Assembly: GCA_002410715.1 (NCBI GenBank)
Contig: DHOG01000003.1
Span: forward strand, 1-13,745
Reading direction: 5' to 3'
Length of the DNA: 13,745 nt
From: Ruminococcaceae bacterium UBA5396
Lineage (GTDB): Bacteria > Bacillota > Clostridia > Oscillospirales > Acutalibacteraceae
This document shows positions 1 through 7,678 of this stretch, piece by piece. Positions within the stretch are counted from its first letter, which is position 1. The number at the start of each line of letters is the position of its first letter. Both the position numbers and the translations under genes were made by a program. The notes beneath the pieces are model-generated. The model was not told the DNA's origin and ran no database searches. It saw only the letters and a program-made list of their open reading frames with translations.

Positions 1-75
1 TCCTGCTGCCGAGCAGCATCACGCGTTTATGAGGCTGATATTACAGAGCAGAAAACATCAAGGACGGGGAATTTT

Positions 76-477
76 ATGGCAGCAACACGCAACACCAAGC
101 AAAAACAGCTTGTTCTATCGCTGCTCGAAAATTCGGATAGACCGCTGACTGTAGGAGAGGTGTATCAACTGGCAGTGCAGCGGCAGAAGGGCATTGCAAA
201 ATCAACCATATACAGGATACTTGATTCCATGCTTGCCCGCGGGGAGGTTACACATGGTTTGCTCCAGAACGGCGAGAGCTTTTACAGTGTCGCGCAGAAG
301 CATAGGCATCTGCATTATATGATCTGCAACGGCTGCAACCGCATGCTTGACTTCCCGCAGTGTCCCCTAAGCAGTCTGGAACGAGAAATCGCAGTCTCAT
401 CAGGCTTTCTTGTCACCGATCATACGCTGCAGATCTACGGATATTGCAAGGATTGTCAGGATCAGGGTACTAGGTAA
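76..477 (+). CDS. Fur-family metal-dependent transcriptional regulator
   Basis: A 133-residue protein of the Fur/Zur/PerR family, cytoplasmic metal-sensing DNA-binding regulators. Residues 1-75 fit the winged-helix domain (AKSTIYRILD, residues 41-50, matches the recognition helix). The C-terminal dimerisation domain carries an HRHLH cluster (His76, His78, His80) and two CxxC pairs, Cys84/Cys87 and Cys124/Cys127, the usual structural zinc site. His116 in DHTLQIYGYC is the conserved late histidine. Length is normal for the family. The ATG at 76 follows a purine-rich site (GGACGGGGA). The frame stays open to the left edge of the window, but nothing there resembles a Fur N-terminus. Whether it senses iron, zinc or peroxide cannot be told from sequence. 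An extra Cys96 in a QCPL motif could be another ligand. No promoter is visible in the 75 bases upstream, so it may be transcribed with a gene outside the window. Confidence 0.93.
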   Translation: MAATRNTKQKQLVLSLLENSDRPLTVGEVYQLAVQRQKGIAKSTIYRILDSMLARGEVTHGLLQNGESFYSVAQKHRHLHYMICNGCNRMLDFPQCPLSSLEREIAVSSGFLVTDHTLQIYGYCKDCQDQGTR

Positions 478-560
478 CACAGTACGCTCAATTATTTATT
501 AATTTTGTTTTAAAAAAAATGCCCATAGCAAGTGAATTTTATAAATTTTTTGCCGATATA

Positions 561-609
561 TATTAAGAGGGTGTATTGAAACATATATTCTATAAAGAGG
601 TGTATTGAA
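561..609 (+). repeat. Imperfect direct repeat containing a duplicated Shine-Dalgarno segment
   Basis: The segment at 561-580 (TATTAAGAGGGTGTATTGAA) recurs at 591-609 as TATAAAGAGGTGTATTGAA, with one substitution and one missing G, at a 30-base period. Both copies contain an AAGAGG ribosome-binding core. The second copy serves the ATG at 609. The first could serve a TTG at 576. Confidence 0.8.
576..608 (+). CDS. Candidate 10-codon leader mini-ORF (speculative)
   Basis: TTG at 576 opens a frame reading MKHIFYKEVY and ends with TGA at 606-608, directly against the ATG at 609. A GAGGG core (567-571) lies four bases upstream. The arrangement arises from the duplicated Shine-Dalgarno segment and would allow translational coupling with the next gene. 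Nothing else shows that it is translated, and chance is a serious alternative. Confidence 0.25.
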   Translation: MKHIFYKEVY

Positions 610-881
610 TGGCAGCAAAAAGTATGGATATGCTCGGGAGTAAACTGGCGTATATGATTAAGAAGGATCAACTGTCCAGTTGCGGTGTTCTCAGGTTGGC
701 CGGAAAGGAATGCTATCCGGGGAAAACATTTGAAACATTAAGCTTGAATGAGCTTAAGACAGTGTTAGAAAACGGTCTGCCTAAAAAACTGCAGAACCTG
801 CGTGTCAAGAATATTAATGAGGTTGTAAGGGAGATGTTGGCTTTCTTAAAGAGAAACGAAGTTGAAATTAGAGGGTATTAA
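609..881 (+). CDS. Hypothetical 90-residue protein
   Basis: I do not recognise the family. The product is a small, soluble, basic protein with no signal peptide, membrane segment or metal-binding cluster. It has two Cys (residues 25 and 35) that do not form a known motif. The central and C-terminal parts are rich in Leu, Lys, Asn and Glu and read as mostly helical, ending in a charged stretch (FLKRNEVEIRGY). The start at 609 is supported by AAGAGG with an eight-base gap from the GAGG core. The reading frame is clean and is followed 22 bases later by a strong terminator, so it is probably a real monocistronic gene. The function is unknown. Confidence 0.7.
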   Translation: MAAKSMDMLGSKLAYMIKKDQLSSCGVLRLAGKECYPGKTFETLSLNELKTVLENGLPKKLQNLRVKNINEVVREMLAFLKRNEVEIRGY

Positions 882-903
882 AGGATTGTTCATACATAGA
901 TAG

Positions 904-936
904 CAAGCCAACTTCTAAAGAGGTTGGCTTGTTTTT
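904..936 (+). terminator. Rho-independent terminator after the 90-residue gene
   Basis: CAAGCCAAC (904-912) pairs with GTTGGCTTG (923-931), and the helix extends inward to a TAAA loop for about 12 pairs including one G-T pair. It is followed by TTTTT and further T-rich sequence. The T tract lies on the plus side only, so it ends the 609-881 transcript. Confidence 0.9.
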
Positions 937-971
937 GTTATTGTTTTGCGATACCGTTTTTATTAGGAAGC

Positions 972-1850
972 CTATTCAATATCCTGAACAACGGTTTCGG
1001 GAGGGGTATCGAGAATACGCGGATTTCTAAAAATCTTTTGGATTGACTTTAAAACGCCGGCATAATAAAAGCCATCACAGATACGGTCATCCATTGTAAG
1101 GGTATAGCTGACAGAACGGGATACGGTGTTTGAACCGTCAGAGGTACTGCGCGTCTTTGTCCCAAAGCACAGAAACATTGGTATGTTACCGAAATCATAG
1201 AGATGGTGGTTTACCGGCGGCAGTCCGATGGAGCCAAGATCCGAAATAAATATACTGCCGTGAAACGGGCTGGCTTCAATCAGTGAGCGGGGCATAACGC
1301 CAAAGAAATCCATAATCTCAAGTAGACGAACCACCAGCCTAAGAATTAGTCCCGGAACAAAATATAAGATTCGAACCGCTTTATCTGTTTTATTTGAATC
1401 CCCTTCACGTTTTGCTTCCTGAACTGCTTTTTGAACCTTTTCATACACAATATCGATTGTGTCGCTGGGATCAAAGTGAACTTTAATTGTTGTTTCCTGT
1501 CCATCGACGGTCAGCTCTTTCTTGACGGTAAGATTGACAACAATATCATAGCGCGCAAATATTTTCTGCCCCGAGACAAAGCGGTTCAGGGCCGGTTTCT
1601 GGGAAACGATTCTCACATAGGCAGCGATAAAAAAATGCAGGAGACCCAGTCCCGGCATATTGTCTCGTCTTTTTGCACGCAGATAGTTATCTACTTCTGT
1701 AACAATGACCGAACTTGAAAAGAAATTTGACGAGCTGCTTTTCTTTTTCATGATATATGTAGCAACACTGAAAAACGGATCAAGCGTCCTGATCCTTCTG
1801 CCGTCCGGACGGTCCCCGAATCTGCGTCGGTATTTGCCTGTATGTTTCAT
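972..1850 (-). CDS. 2-oxoacid dehydrogenase E2-like acyltransferase-fold protein with altered active site
   Basis: With the chosen ATG at 1850 the protein is 292 residues. It resembles the catalytic (chloramphenicol acetyltransferase-fold) domain of dihydrolipoyl acyltransferases, but has no lipoyl domain and no peripheral-subunit-binding domain. Supporting features are the early GLGLLHFFIAAYVR segment, SPFHGSIFISDLGSIG near the middle and the C-terminal FGTKTR followed by DDRICDGFYYAG. In true E2 enzymes the last motif is DHRxxDG with a catalytic His. Here residues 254-260 read DDRICDG, so the His is replaced by Asp. From memory, relatives in Clostridia also have an acidic residue there, so this is probably a family trait rather than damage. 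No E1, E3 or lipoyl ligase gene is nearby. The GTG at 1913 would add 21 residues, but ATG 1850 has GGGGAGGG upstream. The substrate is unknown. It lies 101 bases after tatD. Confidence 0.75.
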   Translation of the reverse strand: MKHTGKYRRRFGDRPDGRRIRTLDPFFSVATYIMKKKSSSSNFFSSSVIVTEVDNYLRAKRRDNMPGLGLLHFFIAAYVRIVSQKPALNRFVSGQKIFARYDIVVNLTVKKELTVDGQETTIKVHFDPSDTIDIVYEKVQKAVQEAKREGDSNKTDKAVRILYFVPGLILRLVVRLLEIMDFFGVMPRSLIEASPFHGSIFISDLGSIGLPPVNHHLYDFGNIPMFLCFGTKTRSTSDGSNTVSRSVSYTLTMDDRICDGFYYAGVLKSIQKIFRNPRILDTPPETVVQDIE

Positions 1851-1928
1851 TGTAACCAATGCCCTCCCCGGTGCATGTCCATCTGATTTAACGCCGCAAA
1901 GATAAAAATGCACAAATAATTATTCAGT

Positions 1929-1950
1929 CGGTGAAAGCCGCCTTTCCCCG
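1929..1950 (-). terminator. Possible weak terminator or attenuator after tatD
   Basis: CGGTGAAAG (1929-1937) and CTTTCCCCG (1942-1950) form eight of nine pairs around a four-base loop. On the minus strand the stem lies directly after the tatD stop and is followed by AT-rich sequence rather than a clean T run, so at most partial termination before the E2-like gene is likely. Confidence 0.35.
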
Positions 1951-1951
1951 A

Positions 1952-2719
1952 TTATAATGTGATTCCATATAAACTGCAGGCGTTTTCGCAGGTTTGACGG
2001 AGGAGCGATTCAACCGATATCCCGCGTATTTCGGCGATTTTCTCTGCAGTGTAGGCAATATATCCCGAATGGCAGCGTTTGCCTCTGAAGGGCACCGGTG
2101 TCATATAGGGCGCATCTGTTTCAAGAACAAGCCGGTCGGCAGGCAGCATGGCAGCTACCTCAACCGGTTTTTTTGCATTTTTAAAGGTAACAGCACCGCC
2201 GAGACCAATGTACATTCCCAGCCTAAGCACTTCCTTTGCCAGCTCCGGACTTCCAGAAAAGCAATGAATAACGCCCTTAGGGCGGTATTGTTTCAGCAAA
2301 CGAAGGGTGTCTTCATGTGCCTCACGGTCATGGATAATCACAGGCTTCTCCACTTCCAACGACAGTTTTAGCAGCTGTTCGAACAAATCAAGCTGAACTT
2401 CTCGGGGAAAGGTATTGTAGTGATAATCCAGACCAATTTCGCCGAGTGCCACAACACGTGGATGCTCAAGCAATGATTGTAGTGTTTCTATGGCATTCTT
2501 CGGCGCATTGCCTGCCTCATGAGGGTGTATTCCCGCCGCTGCCCAGACGAAAGGATGGCGCTCAGCGAGGGTGATACCGGCGCGGGATGATTCAATATCG
2601 CTGGCGGCATTGACGACGGCACAGACATTCTGGCTCTGCAGCCATGAAAGCAGCTCATGGCGGTCATGGTCAAACGCCTCGTCGTCGTAATGCGCATGGG
2701 TGTCAAAAATAGATTTCAA
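1952..2719 (-). CDS. tatD: TatD-family metal-dependent deoxyribonuclease
   Basis: A 255-residue TIM-barrel hydrolase of the TatD family, cytoplasmic metal-dependent nucleases implicated in DNA processing and repair. The metal-site motifs are all present in order: DTHAH (His8, His10), GIHPHE (63-68), ALGEIGLDYH (Glu94), VIIHDREAH (His130), VIHCFSG (His152) and LETDAPYMTP (Asp202). Length is typical. The start is TTG at 2719, preceded by AAGGAGT eight bases upstream. No ATG fits the N-terminal motif DTHAH. It follows metG by only 16 bases on the same strand, a common pairing in Firmicutes, and is probably cotranscribed with it. The physiological substrate is not certain for this family. Confidence 0.95.
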   Translation of the reverse strand: MKSIFDTHAHYDDEAFDHDRHELLSWLQSQNVCAVVNAASDIESSRAGITLAERHPFVWAAAGIHPHEAGNAPKNAIETLQSLLEHPRVVALGEIGLDYHYNTFPREVQLDLFEQLLKLSLEVEKPVIIHDREAHEDTLRLLKQYRPKGVIHCFSGSPELAKEVLRLGMYIGLGGAVTFKNAKKPVEVAAMLPADRLVLETDAPYMTPVPFRGKRCHSGYIAYTAEKIAEIRGISVESLLRQTCENACSLYGITL

Positions 2720-2735
2720 TGAAATGACTCCTTAA

Positions 2736-4691
2736 TTACCTTACCTTGCTGCCGGGGGCAACACCCTCTACAAATAATACACGCGCGGCATCTCCGTCGT
2801 CAGCCGCGAGAATCATCCCCTGACTTTCCACACCACAGAGGACAGCGGGTTTCAAGTTGGAGACCAGAACAATGCGGCGACCTTTCAATTCATCCGGCGT
2901 ATACCATTTCGCAATGCCGGAGCAGACGGTTCTGGGGGCGCCGCTGCCGTCGTTCAGGGTCAGCTTCAGCAGCTTCTTTGCCTTTTTAATGGGCTCGCAA
3001 TTGGTGATTTCTGCAACACGCAGGTCGATTTTTGCGAAATCCTCTATTCCGATTTCAGGCAGAAACGCAACATTTTCGGGTGCGGCTTCGGCTTTTTCGG
3101 GTTGGGGCGACGGCAATTCGGCTGCGATTTCGGCAAGCTTTTTCTCGGTGTCAATGCGGGCAAAAAGCGGTTGGGGCGTTCCGACCGAGTAGTTGTCGGC
3201 AGCACCAAAGTCTGCGGTGATAGAATCCATTGTCTTAAGGCTTTCCTGTACACCGATCTGCCTGAGGATGTTTTCGGAGGTTGAGGGCATAAACGGCTTC
3301 AGCATGACACCCAGCATGCGTATCGATTCAATCAAGTTATACAGAACGTCGTTCAGGCGGTTGCGGTCATCCTCGCTTTTTGCCAGAACCCACGGCGAGG
3401 TTTCGTCAATGTATTTGTTGCAGCGGTGAGCCAGCTCCATGATGGTTTGGGCAGTGTCGGCTGTGCGGTATGCGTCCATCAGCCGAATATAGCTTTGAAC
3501 CGACTGGCTAGCTGTTTTGATCAAGTCGGCGTCGGCATCCTTCAGCTCTGCCGGACGGGTTACTCTACCTTCAAAATACTTGTTTGCCATGGCAATGCTG
3601 CGGTTTACGAGATTCCCCAGGGTGTTGGCAAGGTCGGCGTTATATTTTGCAATCATGCTTTCATAAGTGATGGAGCCGTCCTGTGCAAACGGAATTTCAG
3701 ACAACAGGTAATAGCGCACCGCATCCACCCCGAAATGACGGGCAAGATCGTCGGCGTAAATCACATTTCCTCTGGATTTGCTCATTTTGTCTTCGCCAAC
3801 CAAAAGCCACGGATGCCCCAACACCTGTTTGGGCAGAGGCTCACCTAGTGCCATCAAAATGATGGGCCAGTAGATGGTGTGAAATCTCACGATGTCCTTG
3901 CCGATTACGTGCAAATCGGCAGGCCAGTATTTGTGGTAAAGATCGGAGCTACCGTCGGGATTATATCCAATGCCGGTGATGTAGTTTGACAGCGCATCAA
4001 GCCAGACATAGGTAACATGATCGGGATCAAATTCCACAGGGATTCCCCACTTGAACGAGGTGCGCGAAACGCAGAGGTCGGAAAGACCGGGCTTGAGGAA
4101 ATTATTAACCATTTCGGCGCGACGGGAATCCGGCTTGAAGAAATCCGGATTGCTCTCATAATATTCCATCAACTTATCCTGATATTTGCTGAGCCGCAGG
4201 AAATATGCCTCCTCGCAGGCGTCGCTGACATCCCGCCCGCAGTCCGGACATTTGCCGTCCTTAAGCTGGGATGCTGTAAAAAACGATTCGCAGGGAATGC
4301 AATATTTTCCTTCGTACTCACTTTTATAAATATCGCCCTGGTCATACAGCTTTTTAAATATTTTCCTGACCGCAAATTCATGGTCGGCATCGGTGGTACG
4401 GATGAAACGGTCATAGCTGGTATTCATGCAGTCCCAGACATCCTTGATCTGAGCCGCAATTCTATCTACATATTCTTTGGGGGTCATCCCCTGTTCTTTT
4501 GCACATTCCTCTATTTTTTGGCCATGCTCGTCCGAGCCGGTAAGAAAAAACACGTCAAAACCCATCATTCGCTTATAGCGAGCAATGGTGTCAGCCAAAA
4601 CCGGATCATAGGTGTTGCCGATATGAGGCTTGCGCGAAGTATAGGCGATGGCGGTTGTAATATAAAATTTTTTTTCATCCAATTTGTCCAC
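2736..4691 (-). CDS. metG: Methionyl-tRNA synthetase with C-terminal tRNA-binding domain
   Basis: A 651-residue class I aminoacyl-tRNA synthetase that charges tRNA-Met with methionine. The N-terminal catalytic domain has the HIGH-type signature as HIGN (residues 23-26) and the KMSKS loop at 302-306. A zinc knuckle sits in the connective insertion at Cys131, Cys134, Cys148 and Cys151. The alpha-helical anticodon-binding domain covers roughly 340-500. A Pro/Ala/Glu-rich linker (about 525-542) leads to an EMAPII-like tRNA-binding OB-fold at 549-651 (DFAKIDLRVAEI, then SNLKP). The start is GTG at 4691 with AGGAGGGG upstream. It heads the metG-tatD unit. The 5' leader is only about 45 bases if the promoter below is right, leaving no room for a T-box or SAM riboswitch. 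Confidence 0.98.
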   Translation of the reverse strand: MDKLDEKKFYITTAIAYTSRKPHIGNTYDPVLADTIARYKRMMGFDVFFLTGSDEHGQKIEECAKEQGMTPKEYVDRIAAQIKDVWDCMNTSYDRFIRTTDADHEFAVRKIFKKLYDQGDIYKSEYEGKYCIPCESFFTASQLKDGKCPDCGRDVSDACEEAYFLRLSKYQDKLMEYYESNPDFFKPDSRRAEMVNNFLKPGLSDLCVSRTSFKWGIPVEFDPDHVTYVWLDALSNYITGIGYNPDGSSDLYHKYWPADLHVIGKDIVRFHTIYWPIILMALGEPLPKQVLGHPWLLVGEDKMSKSRGNVIYADDLARHFGVDAVRYYLLSEIPFAQDGSITYESMIAKYNADLANTLGNLVNRSIAMANKYFEGRVTRPAELKDADADLIKTASQSVQSYIRLMDAYRTADTAQTIMELAHRCNKYIDETSPWVLAKSEDDRNRLNDVLYNLIESIRMLGVMLKPFMPSTSENILRQIGVQESLKTMDSITADFGAADNYSVGTPQPLFARIDTEKKLAEIAAELPSPQPEKAEAAPENVAFLPEIGIEDFAKIDLRVAEITNCEPIKKAKKLLKLTLNDGSGAPRTVCSGIAKWYTPDELKGRRIVLVSNLKPAVLCGVESQGMILAADDGDAARVLFVEGVAPGSKVR

Positions 4692-4743
4692 AAAGACCCC
4701 TCCTGCAGCTCTCCCAAGAAAGGGATAGCAACTGTATTTTTAT

Positions 4744-4771
4744 ATTTTACCAGATTGATGAAAAAATACAA
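4744..4771 (-). promoter_or_regulatory. Sigma-A promoter for metG
   Basis: Read on the minus strand: -35 TTGTAT (4771-4766), a 16-base spacer, and -10 TAAAAT (4749-4744) preceded by an extended TGG. Transcription would start near 4737, giving a 45-base leader for metG. Confidence 0.65.
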
Positions 4772-4856
4772 GGGCAGATATGACGGATTCGGCTGATAGT
4801 TGGGCTAGACTACAGACATAAATATAGGGATATAGAACGAACCTCTTCGACACTTA

Positions 4857-4885
4857 TTGACAAAATCTTTTGGCTGCCGTATGCT
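4857..4885 (+). promoter_or_regulatory. Sigma-A promoter for the MATE exporter
   Basis: A consensus -35 TTGACA (4857-4862), a 17-base spacer and -10 TATGCT (4880-4885). Transcription would start near 4892, leaving a leader of about 93 bases before the TTG start at 4985. The arm TGCCGTA (4875-4881) overlaps the spacer and -10 and is repeated inverted at 4929-4935. Confidence 0.65.
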
Positions 4886-4891
4886 TTTATC

Positions 4892-4984
4892 CGTCACCAC
4901 GGTCGAACACAGGGGTATGCGACTTCCCTACGGCAGGCTTAAAGCAATCGACCGGTGGTTGGGACGCTAAAAGGAGAGATAATT
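4892..4984 (+). promoter_or_regulatory. Candidate structured leader RNA of the MATE gene
   Basis: The untranslated leader can fold on itself. CCACGGTCGA (4897-4906) pairs with 4948-4958 (TCGACC, bulged G4954, GTGG) for ten pairs around one bulge. Inside, AGGG (4911-4914) can pair with CCCT (4926-4929) around an 11-base loop. The closing helix ends 14 bases before the GGAG at 4973. I could not match it to a riboswitch class that I know. It may be a cis-regulatory element or a coincidental fold. The rest of the divergent region (4772-4856) shows nothing I can name. Confidence 0.4.
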
Positions 4985-6385
4985 TTGAGTGGGTTTCAAA
5001 ACGATTTAACCAAGGGCAGTGTAACAAAACACCTTCTTAGGTTCTCATTGCCGTTTCTGGCATCCAACTTGTTACAGGCTTTTTATAACATGGCAGATAT
5101 GCTGATTGTGGGTCGGTTTGACGGCCCGGTAGGGGCGTCGGCTGTGGGCACCGGCGGAACCGTGACCATTCTTTTGATCAATATGATAAGCGGACTTGCT
5201 GTCGGAGGAACGGTTATGATTGCACAGTATATAGGTGCAAGAAAACAGGAGGAGATGGAAAAGACCGTCGGTACCATGTTCACGCTGTATGGAGTGGCCG
5301 CCGCTGTGTTAACGGTTGTGATGCTGCTGGCGGGAAAACATATTCTCAATTTATTGAATACTCCCTCCGAATCGTTTAACGAGACGTTAAGTTATCTTAA
5401 CATTTGTATGAGCGGCACGGTATTTGTATTTGGTTACAATGCGGTCAGTGCTGTGCTTCGGGGTATGGGAGATTCGCGCCATCCCCTGATTTTTGTGTTG
5501 ATTGCCACCACCACTAATATTGTTCTTGACTTAATTTTCGTGGGACCTTTGGGTATGGGGGCGGCAGGCGCAGCATGGGCAACCATTATCGCACAGGCAC
5601 TCAGCTTCATTCTTGCCGTCATTTTCCTGCGCCGCAACAATTTTCTGTTTGATTTTCATCCCCGTAGCTTCCGTATTGATAAAAAGATTGCACTGCAGCT
5701 TTTAAAAATCGGTCTGCCTACCTCTCTTCAGGGGACCCTTGTCAGCTTCTCGTTTATGTGGCTGACCAGACTTGCAAACGATATTGCCGGAATTGTGGGT
5801 CAGACCTCACTCAGCGTTGCCGGCAAGGTCAACAGTGTTGCGATACTGCCGTCGATTGCCATGCAGGCATCGGTTTCTTCCATGGCAGGGCAGAATCTTG
5901 GAGCGGGGAAGCCGGATCGCGCAAGAAAAACCATGCTGGTCGCCATGGGTTTGGCATTTTCATTTTCGTCGGTGGTGTTCACCCTTGTAAACCTTTTTTC
6001 AACCCAAATTGTAACCCTTTTTATCGGTTCGGGAAACACCAATCTAACCCCGGAGGTGGTTGCCCAGTGCATCACCGAGGGCAGCAAATATATTCGAAAC
6101 ATTAGCTATGATTATCTGGTGGTAAGTCTGCATTTCTGTATAAACGGGCTTGCTATGGGTGCAGGGCAGACGTTGTTTTCCCTTTTAAACGCCACCTTAA
6201 GCGCCCTTTTGCTCCGAGTCCCGGCTGCGTGGATCCTAGGCATTTCGTTTGGCTGGGGGCTGTCGGGGGTCGCTCTAGCGGCACCCATTGCGGGATTGGG
6301 TTCTCTGCTTATCGGAATTATATATTTTCTGTCCGGAAGCTGGCGTGTCAGCAGCATTAAAGGCGTACGAATTATGCAGGAATAA
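4985..6385 (+). CDS. MATE-family multidrug/cation antiporter
   Basis: A 466-residue inner-membrane exporter of the MATE (NorM/DinF-like) family, secondary transporters that use a sodium or proton gradient to expel drugs or metabolites. The N-terminus (NDLTKGSVTKHLLRFSLPF, then ADMLIVGRF) is typical of clostridial MATE proteins. About twelve hydrophobic segments run to the C-terminus, in two halves joined by a basic stretch near residues 215-235. Length is normal. TTG at 4985 is chosen because AAAAGGAGAG lies upstream with an eight-base gap. The GTG at 4955 would place the ribosome site inside the coding frame and falls in a predicted stem. The gene diverges from metG and has its own promoter. 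The substrate cannot be inferred. Confidence 0.93.
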   Translation: MSGFQNDLTKGSVTKHLLRFSLPFLASNLLQAFYNMADMLIVGRFDGPVGASAVGTGGTVTILLINMISGLAVGGTVMIAQYIGARKQEEMEKTVGTMFTLYGVAAAVLTVVMLLAGKHILNLLNTPSESFNETLSYLNICMSGTVFVFGYNAVSAVLRGMGDSRHPLIFVLIATTTNIVLDLIFVGPLGMGAAGAAWATIIAQALSFILAVIFLRRNNFLFDFHPRSFRIDKKIALQLLKIGLPTSLQGTLVSFSFMWLTRLANDIAGIVGQTSLSVAGKVNSVAILPSIAMQASVSSMAGQNLGAGKPDRARKTMLVAMGLAFSFSSVVFTLVNLFSTQIVTLFIGSGNTNLTPEVVAQCITEGSKYIRNISYDYLVVSLHFCINGLAMGAGQTLFSLLNATLSALLLRVPAAWILGISFGWGLSGVALAAPIAGLGSLLIGIIYFLSGSWRVSSIKGVRIMQE

Positions 6386-6419
6386 ATTTACCGAAATGCT
6401 GGATTTTCCTGTGCCGAGC

Positions 6420-6448
6420 TTGCATTTTGTCCTGTCCGGGCATATAAT
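6420..6448 (+). promoter_or_regulatory. Sigma-A promoter for ilvE
   Basis: -35 TTGCAT (6420-6425), a 17-base spacer and a perfect -10 TATAAT (6443-6448). The predicted start near 6455 gives a leader of about 30 bases, too short for a T-box or leucine-type attenuator. Confidence 0.75.
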
Positions 6449-6484
6449 CAAAGGTAAAGCTATAATTTATAGGAAGTGTTGCAG

Positions 6485-7564
6485 ATGAAAACATCGCAGG
6501 AGATTTCGGTGCAGCTGACACAGTCACCGAAGATGAAGCCGCAGGATGTCACAAAGCTTGGATTTGGCAAATACTATACCGATCACATGTTTATTATGAA
6601 TTATGATGCAGGGCGGGGGTGGCATGATCCTCGAATTGTTCCGTACGGTCCGCTGTCTCTTGACCCTGCGGCAATGTGTCTTCATTATGGTCAGGAGGTT
6701 TTTGAGGGGCTTAAGGCATACCGCGCCCCCGATGGGGAAATCGCACTCTTCCGTCCTGACAAAAATATGGCGCGGCTGAATCTGTCCAATGAGCGTCTGT
6801 GCATTCCCCAAATAGACGAGGCGTTTGCCGTCCAAGCGATTAAGAAGTTGGTTTCGATTGATGGGGACTGGATTCCCAAAGGTGAGGGAACCTCCCTTTA
6901 TATTCGTCCCTTTATCATTGCAGTTGACCCCCATGTGGGGGTACATCCGGCCGAGCATCTGCTGTTTATTATTATATTATCGCCTGTGGGGGCATACTAC
7001 CCCGAAGGACTGAACCCGGTCAAGATTTATGTGGAGCGGGAATATGTTCGTGCAGTTAAGGGCGGCATGGGATATGTCAAAACCGCCGGCAACTATGCCG
7101 CATCGCTGAAAGCCCAGGACATTGCAAGCAAGCAGGGTTATACCCAGGTTCTGTGGCTGGACGGTGTTGAGCGTAAATATATTGAAGAAGTAGGAACCAT
7201 GAATGTCTTCTTTAAAATAGGCGGCGAAGTGGTTACCCCGGCTTTGCAGGGCAGTATTCTGGGGGGCATTACACGAATGTCCTGTATCGAGCTGCTGCGT
7301 TCCTGGGGATATACCGTAAACGAGCGACCTCTGGAGCTTGCTGAGGTTGTGAAGGCGGCAAAGGACGGCACACTTGAAGAAGCATTCGGAACAGGTACCG
7401 CCGCCGTGGTTTCGCCGATTGGGGAGCTCAAGGTGGATGATCAGCATATTGTGATTAACAACAATCAAATCGGGCAAACAGCCCAGCGGCTTTACGATAC
7501 CCTCACCGGTATTCAAAACTGCAGTGTTTCCGATCCCTTTGGTTGGGTGGTTAATGTGAAATAA
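6485..7564 (+). CDS. ilvE: Branched-chain amino acid aminotransferase
   Basis: A 359-residue fold-type IV PLP enzyme that interconverts leucine, isoleucine and valine with their 2-oxo acids, using glutamate/2-oxoglutarate. The PLP lysine is Lys199, in GGMGYVKTAGNYAASLKAQ. Other family signatures are GQEVFEGLKAYR, the conserved Glu in EEVGTMNVFF (about residue 235) and FGTGTAAVVSPIG. Length and the KTAGNY form match the larger BCAT subgroup found in Bacillus and eukaryotes, rather than the roughly 300-residue E. coli form. ATG 6485 has AGGAAG eight bases upstream. An in-frame GTG at 6476 overlaps that site and is rejected. No other ilv or leu gene is adjacent, so it may serve both synthesis and breakdown. 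Confidence 0.96.
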   Translation: MKTSQEISVQLTQSPKMKPQDVTKLGFGKYYTDHMFIMNYDAGRGWHDPRIVPYGPLSLDPAAMCLHYGQEVFEGLKAYRAPDGEIALFRPDKNMARLNLSNERLCIPQIDEAFAVQAIKKLVSIDGDWIPKGEGTSLYIRPFIIAVDPHVGVHPAEHLLFIIILSPVGAYYPEGLNPVKIYVEREYVRAVKGGMGYVKTAGNYAASLKAQDIASKQGYTQVLWLDGVERKYIEEVGTMNVFFKIGGEVVTPALQGSILGGITRMSCIELLRSWGYTVNERPLELAEVVKAAKDGTLEEAFGTGTAAVVSPIGELKVDDQHIVINNNQIGQTAQRLYDTLTGIQNCSVSDPFGWVVNVK

Positions 7565-7678
7565 AACGGATGGAACGAATTCAACCGCCATAGATATGTG
7601 AACAGTAGTGGTGCCAAAGAGCGCCTTCTTCCGCGGCTTTTCCCAAAGTCCCATGGAACCATGTCCACCTCTCTCCCA

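Noticed and set aside
3..32. Possible C-terminal tail (LLPSSITRL, then TGA) of a gene upstream of the Fur regulator
   Set aside because: Too short to identify; the other forward frames are also open here, so it may be chance.
4017..4796. Long plus-strand frame opposite metG (259 codons)
   Set aside because: It is antisense to a clearly recognised synthetase, has no ribosome site or family features, and is explained by codon bias of metG.
4875..4935. tRNA-like arrangement: seven-base acceptor-like arms with a T-arm-like hairpin
   Set aside because: Only 61 bases long, no GGTTC-type T loop and no convincing anticodon arm on either strand; the 5' arm overlaps a good promoter.
4692..4984. Search for a T-box or SAM riboswitch before metG
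   Set aside because: The likely promoter leaves only about 45 bases of leader, and no T-box or SAM motif is visible.
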